NCBI RefSeq assembly: GCF_000024265.1
Contig: NC_013204.1
Location: 1,538,180-1,602,179, forward strand
Direction: 5' to 3'
Length of the DNA: 64,000 nucleotides
Source of the DNA: Eggerthella lenta DSM 2243
GTDB lineage: Bacteria > Actinomycetota > Coriobacteriia > Coriobacteriales > Eggerthellaceae
Positions within the stretch are counted from its first letter, which is position 1. Every line of letters starts with the position of its first letter. A program made the position numbers and the translations under genes. This document shows, in pieces, positions 30,041-38,788 of this stretch. The notes under the pieces were generated by a model, which worked only from the letters and a program-made list of their open reading frames with translations, had not been told where the DNA came from and made no database searches.

Positions 30041-30226
30041 GGATCGTGGGCGCGAATCGACGTCCGTGACAATTTCGGGGGTCGTTTCGAGCCGTTTCGA
30101 GCCGTTCGCGCCGGGTTTCCGGGAAGGCGCTCGACATATGCCCAGGTCGCTGAAACTCGGAACCGTCGCAATATGAGTTCGCCGAAGGCAACATTGTCAT
30201 GGTGGTCGATTCGTGCCCACGGATCC
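30041..30226. repeat. Inverted-repeat element, family I copy 2
   Basis: Arms at 30041-30073 and 30193-30226 match at about 30 of 34 positions (core GTGGGC-CGAATCGAC--CC-TGACAAT). The core AATCGAC..CCATGACA is shared with the element at 16401-16550. Confidence 0.7.
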
Positions 30227-30336
30227 CGTCGCCCGCCGCCCGGCCGGGAGCGGCGCCGCCCGGCCGGGCCCCCTCCGATCCCGGCTCGACGGCGAAGGAT
30301 CGATGACAACTCAGGTTTGACGGCGAACCGGGCTCG

Positions 30337-30501
30337 AAATGGCGAAAAGTCGGCGAATTCGGAAGAGATCGTGCGTTTCGGTCGAGCTCGTTGCGCGATA
30401 TCGAAAGTGATCTTTCCGGTGACCTGTCCTTATTCGACAGGAGCTTTCTCTGTGCGCTTGAGGTTCGCTTAAGAACTTCCGAATCCGATGGTTTTTCGTC
30501 A
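30337..30501. repeat. Inverted-repeat element, family II copy 1
   Basis: Arms near 30337-30365 (TGGCGAAAAGTCGGCGAATT then CGGAAG) and 30476-30501 (its inverted form) agree at about 20 of 26 positions. The same arms bound the element at 41145-41311. Confidence 0.6.
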
Positions 30502-30514
30502 ACGGTAGCGTGTT

Positions 30515-30686
30515 CCGCGGTTAAACCAAGATTGACATAGCCCAGGTCGGCTCGTCCCTCGAAAACTCGCCGGCGGTTCGGAAGCCCTCTTCGGCCATCG
30601 ACCAGGCGCTCGTCTCGCCCGATCGCCAGCCGCCCGATAGGGGAAGCGGCGTGCGGCGGTGCATGTCGATCCTGGTTTAACAACGG
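30515..30686. repeat. Inverted-repeat element, family III
   Basis: Arms CCGCGGTTAAACCAAGATTG.. (30515-30540) and ..CCTGGTTTAACAACGG (30661-30686) agree at about 20 of 26 positions. A related half-site (GTTGAACCAGGGTTAGCA) occurs at about 30013-30030. Confidence 0.55.
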
Positions 30687-30775
30687 ATAGCGTGTTCGGC
30701 TGCAGGGGCGAACGGGATGCCAAGGGATTTCCTGCGGTGGAGCGGTAGGGTTCCTGCGGCAGCTCGGGGTTGGGA

Positions 30776-30781
30776 TATACT
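30776..30781 (+). promoter_or_regulatory. priA -10, leaderless start
   Basis: TATACT ends 6 nt before the priA ATG at 30788, so transcription would begin at or next to the start codon. No Shine-Dalgarno precedes it at normal spacing. Confidence 0.5.
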
Positions 30782-30787
30782 GGGGGC

Positions 30788-33130
30788 ATGAAACTCGCAT
30801 CCGTCATCTTGGACATACCCACGCAGGCGCTCGACGCGCCGTACACCTACGCCGTCCCTGAAGAAGCGGGCGACCAGCCGATCGAGGTCGGCTGCGCCGT
30901 GCTCGTGCCGTTCGGGCCGCGGCAGGCCGTCGGCTTCATCATCGGCATCGAGGAGCGCGCCGAAGGCGATTGGCCCGCAGGTCTCGACCCTGCCAAGCTC
31001 AAGGGCATCGTGCGCGCGGTGAGCCGCCCGTACTTCGACGAGGAGGGGGCTGCGTGCGCGCAGTGGCTCTCGGAACGCTACATCGCGCCGTTGTCGTCGT
31101 GCGTGCGCCTGTTCACGCCGCCCGGCGGCGTGCCGCGCATGGTGCGCGCGCAGGGAGGCTACTGGCGTCTTGAAGAGCCGACGGTGGGGGAGGTCGACGA
31201 CCGCTGGGTGGTGCCGGGGCCTGCGCTCGCGGACTTCGAGCCGCGCAAGAACGCCGTGAAGCAGGCGTCCATCGCGGCCGCGCTCGAGCGCGGCGAGCTG
31301 CGCGTGGCCGAGTTGACGGCCGAGTTCGGCGCGGTGTCGTCGCCCCTCAAGGCACTGGAGAAGCAGGGCGTCGTGCGCATCGAGCACCGCCGCCGCATGC
31401 GGGGGATGGCGGAGGGCTCCGCAGGTTCGGCGCCGTCGGCCGACTCGGCCGCCGTGCCGTCGTTCACCCCCTCGCCCAAGCCGCCGCTGACGCGGGGGCA
31501 GGCTGATGCGCTCGCGGCCATCGACGCGGCGCGCTCGCGCGGCGCGGGCGAGGTGGTGCTCGTGGACGGCGTCACCGGCTCGGGCAAGACCGAGGTGTAC
31601 CTGCAGGCCATCGAGGAGACGCTGGCCGCCGGGCGCACGGCGTGCGTGCTCGTGCCCGAGATATCGCTGACGCCGCAGACCGTGGCGCGCTTCCGTGGCC
31701 GCTTCGGCGACCTGGTGGCCGTCATGCACTCGCGCATGAGCCAGGGCGAGCGCTACGACCAGTGGGATTTCATCCGCTCGGGTGCGGCGCGCGTGGTCGT
31801 GGGCGCCCGCAGCGCGCTGTTCACGCCGCTTTCGAACCTCGGTCTCATCGTCATCGACGAGGAGCACGAAGGTTCCTACAAGCAGGACAGCGCGCCGCGC
31901 TACCATGCGCGCGACGTGGCTGTGTGGATGGCGCGGCGCGCCGGGGCCGCCGTGGTGCTGGGAAGCGCCACGCCCTCCATTGAGGCGCTGCACGCCTGCG
32001 CGAAAAACCCCTCATGGCATCAGGTGAGCCTGCCCGAGCGCGCGAACGGCAAACCGTTGCCCGAGGTGCAGGTGGTGGACATGGCGAAGGAGTTCAGCGG
32101 CGGGTCGCGTTCGATGTTCGCGCTGCCGCTGGCCCGCGCGCTCGAGGAGGAGCTGGCCGCCGGCCGCAAGGCGGTGCTGCTGCTCAACCAGCGCGGCTTC
32201 GCGAAATTCTTGCTGTGCCGGGAATGCGGTTTCGTGCCCGAGTGCCCCTCGTGCTCCACGTCGCTCACGTACCACGAACGCGGCAACTTCCTGATCTGCC
32301 ATCACTGCGGCTATCGGATACCCACGCCGCCCGTGTGCCCGGAATGCGGCAGCCCCTACCTCAAGAAGTTCGGCGCGGGCACGCAGCGGGTCGAGGCCGA
32401 GCTGCGCGTGCTGCTCGACGAGATGCCCGGCGTGGACCCGGGGGTGCCCATCGTGCGCATGGACGCCGACACCACGAGCGGCAAGGGCGCGCACCAGCGT
32501 CTGCTCGAGGAGTTCGCCGCCGCCGACGCCGCCGTGCTGCTGGGCACGCAGATGATCGCGAAGGGCCTCGACTTCGAGGACGTCACGCTCGTGGGCGTCA
32601 TCAACGCCGACACCATGCTGAAGCTGCCCGACTACCGCGCCTCCGAGCGCACGTTCGACCTTGTGGAGCAGGTGGCGGGCCGCGCGGGCCGCGCCGAGCT
32701 GCCGGGCCGCGTGCTGGTGCAGACCTACGAGGCCGACGCTCCCGCCATCCGCGCGGCCGCCGCCTACGACCGCGCCCTGTTCCTGCGCGACGAGCTGCCG
32801 AAGCGCCGCCTGCTGGGCTACCCGCCCTACGTGCGCATGGCGAACGTGCTGGTGTGGAGCAAGGACGAGCCGGCCGTGCGCCGCGTGGCGGCCGAGCTGC
32901 AGGCGGCGCTGGAGGAGGCGGTGCGCGACTTCGGCGGCGACGGTTGGAGCGTGCTGCCCGCCACGCCGTGCGTGCTGGCGAAGCTGCGCGGCACGTACCG
33001 CTGGCATATTGTGGTGAAGTGCCCGGCTGACGCCGACCTGTCCGATGCGCTGCTGCCCCTCTTCCGCCGTCGCAAGCCCGACAGGGATGCGAACGTGGCC
33101 GTGGACGTCGATCCCGACGATCTGCTGTAG
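30788..33130 (+). CDS. priA: Primosomal protein N' (replication restart helicase)
   Basis: 780 residues. 3'-5' helicase that reloads the replisome at stalled forks. N-terminal 3'-DNA-binding domain (PYTYAVPEEAG, VPFGPRQAVGFI), a winged helix, helicase Walker A DGVTGSGKTEVYL, DEEH, and eight zinc cysteines in four pairs (CRECG, CPSC, CHHCG, CPECG). A low-complexity Ala/Ser/Pro linker near residues 205-230 separates the winged helix from the motor. The start at 30788 begins the conserved first strand; the transcript looks leaderless. Convergent with the carboxypeptidase gene. Confidence 0.96.
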   Translation: MKLASVILDIPTQALDAPYTYAVPEEAGDQPIEVGCAVLVPFGPRQAVGFIIGIEERAEGDWPAGLDPAKLKGIVRAVSRPYFDEEGAACAQWLSERYIAPLSSCVRLFTPPGGVPRMVRAQGGYWRLEEPTVGEVDDRWVVPGPALADFEPRKNAVKQASIAAALERGELRVAELTAEFGAVSSPLKALEKQGVVRIEHRRRMRGMAEGSAGSAPSADSAAVPSFTPSPKPPLTRGQADALAAIDAARSRGAGEVVLVDGVTGSGKTEVYLQAIEETLAAGRTACVLVPEISLTPQTVARFRGRFGDLVAVMHSRMSQGERYDQWDFIRSGAARVVVGARSALFTPLSNLGLIVIDEEHEGSYKQDSAPRYHARDVAVWMARRAGAAVVLGSATPSIEALHACAKNPSWHQVSLPERANGKPLPEVQVVDMAKEFSGGSRSMFALPLARALEEELAAGRKAVLLLNQRGFAKFLLCRECGFVPECPSCSTSLTYHERGNFLICHHCGYRIPTPPVCPECGSPYLKKFGAGTQRVEAELRVLLDEMPGVDPGVPIVRMDADTTSGKGAHQRLLEEFAAADAAVLLGTQMIAKGLDFEDVTLVGVINADTMLKLPDYRASERTFDLVEQVAGRAGRAELPGRVLVQTYEADAPAIRAAAAYDRALFLRDELPKRRLLGYPPYVRMANVLVWSKDEPAVRRVAAELQAALEEAVRDFGGDGWSVLPATPCVLAKLRGTYRWHIVVKCPADADLSDALLPLFRRRKPDRDANVAVDVDPDDLL

Positions 33131-33162
33131 CGCGCTCGCGCCGCGGCTTGCTGACGTTCGGC

Positions 33163-34212
33163 CTACCAGCCCTCCATGAACCAGGCGACCGTGAACGCCA
33201 CGCGCTCGCCCCAGGCCAGACCCGCGATGTCCTCGTCCGCAATGGGCGCGCGCAGCGAGGATCGGTTCGCGTACGCCCAGTCGTACAGCGCTGCGGAATC
33301 GACGAATCGCTGCGGCTTCGAGGACGACCCCAGCACCACGGCGTAGTACTTGTGCCCGTCTCCGCGGTTCACGGCCGACGCCGCGCAGGGCCCGGCGGCC
33401 AACGTGTAGCCGGTCTTGGCCGCGCACGCGCCCGGGTAGCTGCCCAGCAGGGCGTCGGTGTTCTCCAGCGCCAGCGTCACGGGCGCCCCGTCGCGCTGGA
33501 CCGTGATGTCTGCCTGCGAGAACCCGATGTTCGCTCGGACGAGGTCGATCTGCATGGCCGCGCGCAGCATCGTCGCCACGTCGGCCGCGCAGCTGTACTG
33601 CCCCTGGGCGAACGCGTCGAAGTCCAGGCCGTGCGGGTTCGCGAAGAACGAGTTCTCCAGCCCCAGCTCGGCCGCCTTCGCGTTCATGGCCTCGACGAAC
33701 GCCGCCTCGCAGGCGTACGCGTCGCCGCCCGACCCCTCCTGCGCCAGCATCCGCGCTCCGGCCGCTTGGGCGATGGCCGACGCCGCGTCGTTGCCCGAAG
33801 CCGTGAGCAGCGCCTTCAGCGCGTCGTCGAAGGTCATAGAGTCGCCTTGCGCGAGCCCGGCGCTCGATTCGCCGACGCTGGCGGCTTCGGGCGTGACCTC
33901 GATCATCGTCGATGCGTCCAGCCAGTCCGCCGCCACGATCGCGGTCATGATCTTCGTCAGCGAGGCGATCTGCGCGGCGTCATCGGCGTTGCGGCCGAAC
34001 CACAGCGTGCCGTCCTCGTCCATGAGCGCGGCACAGGATGCGTCGAAGTCGGGAAGCCGGTCGGGCGGCAAGGCGCGCTCGGCGGCGCTGAGACGGAGCA
34101 CCATGTCGTCCTCGTTCACGGAACCGAAGGCGGCCGCGAGCGGCAGGCACGCCAGGAGGCCGACCAGGGTCAGGCAGGCGGCTGCGCGGAGATGGCGGCG
34201 TCGGGCGTTCAT
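33163..34212 (-). CDS. D-alanyl-D-alanine carboxypeptidase (penicillin-binding protein)
   Basis: 349 residues, SxxK serine peptidase of the DacA/S11 group that trims the terminal D-Ala of peptidoglycan. Signal peptide at residues 1-28. Catalytic motifs in order: SLTK (in IASLTKIMTA), SGN (TASGNDAAS) and KTG (CAAKTGYTLAAG). No membrane anchor is clear at the C-terminus, though an amphipathic end (VAFTVAWFMEGW) may associate with the membrane as in PBP5. The gene has GAGGAGC before the ATG; -10 candidate TAAACT at 34255-34260. Confidence 0.93.
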   Translation of the reverse strand: MNARRRHLRAAACLTLVGLLACLPLAAAFGSVNEDDMVLRLSAAERALPPDRLPDFDASCAALMDEDGTLWFGRNADDAAQIASLTKIMTAIVAADWLDASTMIEVTPEAASVGESSAGLAQGDSMTFDDALKALLTASGNDAASAIAQAAGARMLAQEGSGGDAYACEAAFVEAMNAKAAELGLENSFFANPHGLDFDAFAQGQYSCAADVATMLRAAMQIDLVRANIGFSQADITVQRDGAPVTLALENTDALLGSYPGACAAKTGYTLAAGPCAASAVNRGDGHKYYAVVLGSSSKPQRFVDSAALYDWAYANRSSLRAPIADEDIAGLAWGERVAFTVAWFMEGW

Positions 34213-34357
34213 CGGCTGCTCCTCGGGTGCGTGCGGAGGGTTCGTCTGCGTAACAGTTTACGCGCTGGAGAGCGTCGCATGGGAAGCGGCTTAAAACGGT
34301 TTTATCGGTTCTTGCGGGCCTCCGTTCATGTCGGATCGTAGGTTTTCGGCAAGACCG

Positions 34358-34366
34358 TGGTATCCT
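34358..34366 (+). promoter_or_regulatory. Histidine-kinase gene extended -10 promoter
   Basis: TGG-TATCCT about 45 nt before the kinase start. Confidence 0.45.
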
Positions 34367-34412
34367 AGCTGATCGTGAGACGTTCTCGCGGGTGTCGAAG
34401 GAGGGATGGGCT

Positions 34413-37196
34413 GTGGGAAAGAGAGCGGCGCGTTGCGTCTGCTCGGCGATGGCCGCATTGCTGATGGCAACAACCGTCTTCGTCGTTCCCGCGGCGGCCG
34501 ATGTCGGCGGTTCGCGGGATGCATCCGAGGACGTTCGAGTGGTGCGCGTGGCGTTCCCCGAGGTCGAAGGCATCAGCGAGACCGATGCCGACGGCGTGCG
34601 CTCCGGCATCCTCTACGATTGGCTCGCGGAGGTTTCCAAGTACACCGGATGGACCTATGAGTTTGTGGACGGCGATGTCCAAAGTCTCATGAAACGGACG
34701 TCTGCGGGAGAGATCGACCTCATGGGCGGCATGTACTATCGGGAGCAGCTCGTCGATTCGTTCCAGTATTCGAACTTCGCCATCGGTGCGAACCACGCCC
34801 TGCTCATCAGCCTCGAAGAGAACGACGATGTCGTCGTCTTCGACTCTCGCACGCTCAACGGCAAGACCATCGGCGTGTTCGAGAACGCTACCGAGAAGAT
34901 TCGCCGTCTCGAAAACTACCTCGATTTCAACGATATCCACTGCATCGTCCTGCCGCTCGACTACGATGCCTACTCGAAATGCCTGGACGACGGCACCGCC
35001 GACGTGGTGCTGGGCGGTGACGTGGACGTCACCGAAGGCCGCAGGGTCGCCGCCGAGTTCGACGGCGAACCGTACTACATAGCCATGCCGTTCGGAAGCG
35101 ATCTGAAGGACGATCTGGATGCAGCGATGACGTCGATCTACACGGCGAATGCCGAGTTCGCGAACGAGCTCGATGCAAAGCACCTGCCGTCCCGCCGCCA
35201 ATGCGCCATCAAGTTCTCCGAAGCCGACCGTGCGTTCATCGACAACGCAGGCGAGATCAGCGTGGCCGTCATGCAGGGCCGCTACCCGCTGTACTACGAG
35301 CGCGACGGACTGTACCAGGGCATCGAGAAGGATGTGCTCGACCTGGTCACCGAGCGCACGGGGCTCGCGTTTCGCCTCGTGCATGCCAGTACGTACCAAG
35401 ATGCCGTCGACCTGGTTAAATCGGGGGAAGTGGACATGATGGGCGGCTTCTTGGACGACGGCTACGCGGCGGACGGCCAACAGCTCGCCATCACCGAGAG
35501 CTTCGCGTCGCTCAACGAGGTGGTGTTCCGCAACAAGCTGGCTTCCTCCGGGGAAACGGTCTTCGCCCAGATCGAAGGGCGTGATGGCACCGACGGCGTG
35601 GAGGCTTCCGAGGTCGTGCACTACCGTACCTACGAAGACTGCCTCGAAGCGGTGAACTCCGGACGCGCCGACGCCACCAGCATGCCCGTCGCGTTCGCGG
35701 AAGGCCTGTTCATCGACCACTCGTTCAGCAACATCACGCCGGCAACCTCCGAGCATCATGAGGCGGGCCTTTCGTTCGCCCTCGCCAAGCCCGTGGACAC
35801 GGAGCTGTACTCGATCATGAGCAAGGCGGTGAACAGCTTCTCGCAGGACGAGCTGGACACCATCGCGTCGCACAATAGCATGCCCTCGTTCGGCAAGCAG
35901 CGCACCATTCAAGCGCTCGTCTCCGAGAACCCCTTGCTCGTCGTGGCGTTGAGCCTCGTGCTGTGCCTGTTCGTGGGCGCTATAGTCATCGTGGTGTCGG
36001 TGGCGAAGGTGCGCAACCGCATGATGGAGATGAAGCTGGAGAAGGTGGAGGAGATGGGCCGAGCGAAGACCGACTTCCTCTCGCGCATGTCCCATGAGAT
36101 CCGAACGCCGATGAACGCCATCATCGGGCTTTCGAGCGTGGCGTCGCTGTCGGGGGAAGCCACGCCGTCCATTCGCTCGAGTCTCGAGAAGATCAACATG
36201 TCGGCCCAGTTCCTGCTGTCGCTCGTGAACGACATCCTCGATATGTCGAAGATCGAGAACGACAAGATGCGCATAGAGACGGCGCCGCTCCGCCTGCGCT
36301 CGTTGGCCGAGCGTCTGCAGAGCATGTTCTTTCTCCAGGCCGAGGACAAGGGAGTCCTGTTCGAGACCCGCTGCGATGCCGACGACGTCGTGGTGGGCGA
36401 CGACGTGCGGCTGCAGCAGGTGCTGGCGAACCTCTTGTCCAACGCGCTCAAGTTCACCGATCCGGGGGACGCCATCCGGCTGAGCGTGGTCGTGCTCATG
36501 CGCGACGAGGGAAGCGCGCGCGTGCGCTTCAGCGTGGAAGATACCGGCGCGGGCATCCGCGAGGAGGATCTCGAGCGCATTTTCGTGTCGTTCGAGCAGG
36601 CGTCCGAGAATCGCCGCAACGCGCAGGGGACGGGTCTCGGCCTGGCTATCAGCAGCAACCTCGTACGACTCATGGGCGGAAGGCTGGACGTGCAGAGTCG
36701 CGTCGGCGAGGGTTCGGAGTTCTTCTTCGTGCTGGAGCTGCCGACGGCCGACGAGGAGGCTTTGGGGGACGAGGAGACCCCTGCGGAAACGGCCGACCGG
36801 TCGCTTGCGGGCTCGCGCGTGCTGCTTGCCGAAGACAACGATCTGAACGCCGAGATTGCCGTGGCGCTGCTCGACATGCAGGGCGTCGAGGCGCGGCGTG
36901 CGGCGAACGGGCGCGAAGCCGTGGACATGTTCGAAGCTTCGGAGCCGGGAGCGTTCGATTTCGTGTTGATGGACGTGAAGATGCCGTTGCTCGACGGCCT
37001 CGAGGCGGCGATCGAGATCCGCGCGCTCGATCGGGAAGACGCTCGCACGGTGCCCATCATCGCGCTCACGGCCAACACGTTCCAGGAGGACCGCGAGGAC
37101 GCGGCCGCTGCCGGGATGGACGGCTTCATCCCCAAGCCCTTCGATGCCCAGCAGCTCTACGAGACGCTGCGCAGCTACCTGCCGCGCAAGGGGTAG
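34413..37196 (+). CDS. Hybrid sensor histidine kinase with two periplasmic-binding sensor domains
   Basis: 927 residues. Signal/anchor at 1-30; two tandem solute-binding-protein family 3 domains (about 40-265 and 275-510) outside the membrane; a helix at about 515-540 ([20 protein letters not shown]); HisKA with the phosphoacceptor His near 561 ([13 protein letters not shown]); HATPase with [15 protein letters not shown] and GTGLGLAIS; and a C-terminal receiver ([16 protein letters not shown] with Asp near 853, ALTANTF, KPF). It resembles BvgS/EvgS-type sensors but lacks a PAS domain and a final Hpt domain, so a separate phosphotransfer partner or direct output is needed. GTG 34413 has AAGGAGGG 7 nt upstream. 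Confidence 0.93.
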   Translation: MGKRAARCVCSAMAALLMATTVFVVPAAADVGGSRDASEDVRVVRVAFPEVEGISETDADGVRSGILYDWLAEVSKYTGWTYEFVDGDVQSLMKRTSAGEIDLMGGMYYREQLVDSFQYSNFAIGANHALLISLEENDDVVVFDSRTLNGKTIGVFENATEKIRRLENYLDFNDIHCIVLPLDYDAYSKCLDDGTADVVLGGDVDVTEGRRVAAEFDGEPYYIAMPFGSDLKDDLDAAMTSIYTANAEFANELDAKHLPSRRQCAIKFSEADRAFIDNAGEISVAVMQGRYPLYYERDGLYQGIEKDVLDLVTERTGLAFRLVHASTYQDAVDLVKSGEVDMMGGFLDDGYAADGQQLAITESFASLNEVVFRNKLASSGETVFAQIEGRDGTDGVEASEVVHYRTYEDCLEAVNSGRADATSMPVAFAEGLFIDHSFSNITPATSEHHEAGLSFALAKPVDTELYSIMSKAVNSFSQDELDTIASHNSMPSFGKQRTIQALVSENPLLVVALSLVLCLFVGAIVIVVSVAKVRNRMMEMKLEKVEEMGRAKTDFLSRMSHEIRTPMNAIIGLSSVASLSGEATPSIRSSLEKINMSAQFLLSLVNDILDMSKIENDKMRIETAPLRLRSLAERLQSMFFLQAEDKGVLFETRCDADDVVVGDDVRLQQVLANLLSNALKFTDPGDAIRLSVVVLMRDEGSARVRFSVEDTGAGIREEDLERIFVSFEQASENRRNAQGTGLGLAISSNLVRLMGGRLDVQSRVGEGSEFFFVLELPTADEEALGDEETPAETADRSLAGSRVLLAEDNDLNAEIAVALLDMQGVEARRAANGREAVDMFEASEPGAFDFVLMDVKMPLLDGLEAAIEIRALDREDARTVPIIALTANTFQEDREDAAAAGMDGFIPKPFDAQQLYETLRSYLPRKG

Positions 37197-37277
37197 GCCC
37201 ACGGTTGCGGCGCAAGTTCGCGAGCCTCGCAAAACCTGCGCAAGCGTCATATTCGTCAGCAAGATGACGGAAAAGTG

Positions 37278-37286
37278 TGGTATATT
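37278..37286 (+). promoter_or_regulatory. rpoD extended -10 promoter
   Basis: TGG-TATATT about 75 nt before the GTG start of rpoD. Confidence 0.5.
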
Positions 37287-37362
37287 ATTTGGCTGTATCT
37301 TTGCGCCTGGTGCGTATGTATACTCATGCCCTGCGCGCAGTCCGGTCGGAAAGGAAGATCAC

Positions 37363-38592
<1,230 letters not shown>

Positions 38593-38593
38593 G

Positions 38594-38620
38594 GTTCCGG
38601 CGGCCTGACGGCCGTCGGAA
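38594..38620 (+). terminator. Hairpin just after rpoD
   Basis: GTTCCGGCGGCC / CGGCCGTCGGAAC with a short TGA loop begins one base after the rpoD stop. It has no T-run, so it may terminate weakly or protect the 3' end. Confidence 0.5.
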
Positions 38621-38634
38621 CGGGCCGACGCTGC

Positions 38635-38736
38635 GAAGGACCCTGGCGCCCCGCCTTGGCGCGATGGCGAAGACTCGCGTACGCAACGTACGCTTCGCCT
38701 TCTCCATCCCGCCAATTCGGAACGCCAGGGTCCTTC
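38635..38736. repeat. ~100-nt structured palindrome between rpoD and the rlmKL-like gene
   Basis: Perfect 14-bp outer arms GAAGGACCCTGGCG (38635-38648) and CGCCAGGGTCCTTC (38723-38736) enclose a second hairpin, GCGAAG...CTTCGC, capped by CGTACG-CAA-CGTACG. A cruciform or long RNA stem-loop results. The rlmKL-like gene starts ~50 bp later. Confidence 0.75.
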
Positions 38737-38788
38737 TCGCTGACTTACTACGCCAACCTGCGGCATGCGAAGATTGGATCTGCGCTGT

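Larger units (their letters stand above)
29863..30787. other. ~925-bp gene-free region packed with inverted repeats
   Basis: No frame here has protein-like composition, codon use or a ribosome site. Instead it holds three inverted-repeat units in a row (30041-30226, 30337-30501, 30515-30686), related to elements elsewhere in the window, plus tandem CCCGGCCGGG motifs (near 30239 and 30259). A near-identical 15-nt word, AACGG(A)TAGCGTGTTC, sits at about 30501 and 30682. It lies between the metK terminator and the priA promoter. Confidence 0.7.

Noticed and set aside
30239-30268. Tandem CCCGGCCGGG motifs as a protein-binding site.
   Set aside because: Two GC palindromes in high-GC DNA are weak evidence; noted only as part of the repeat nest.
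30173-30472. A 99-residue plus-strand frame in the repeat nest.
   Set aside because: It reads through element arms and Arg/Pro-rich repeats, has no ribosome site and no protein-like pattern.
34365-37262. A 965-residue open frame antisense to the histidine kinase.
   Set aside because: Same GC-shadow effect; low-complexity composition and no ribosome site.
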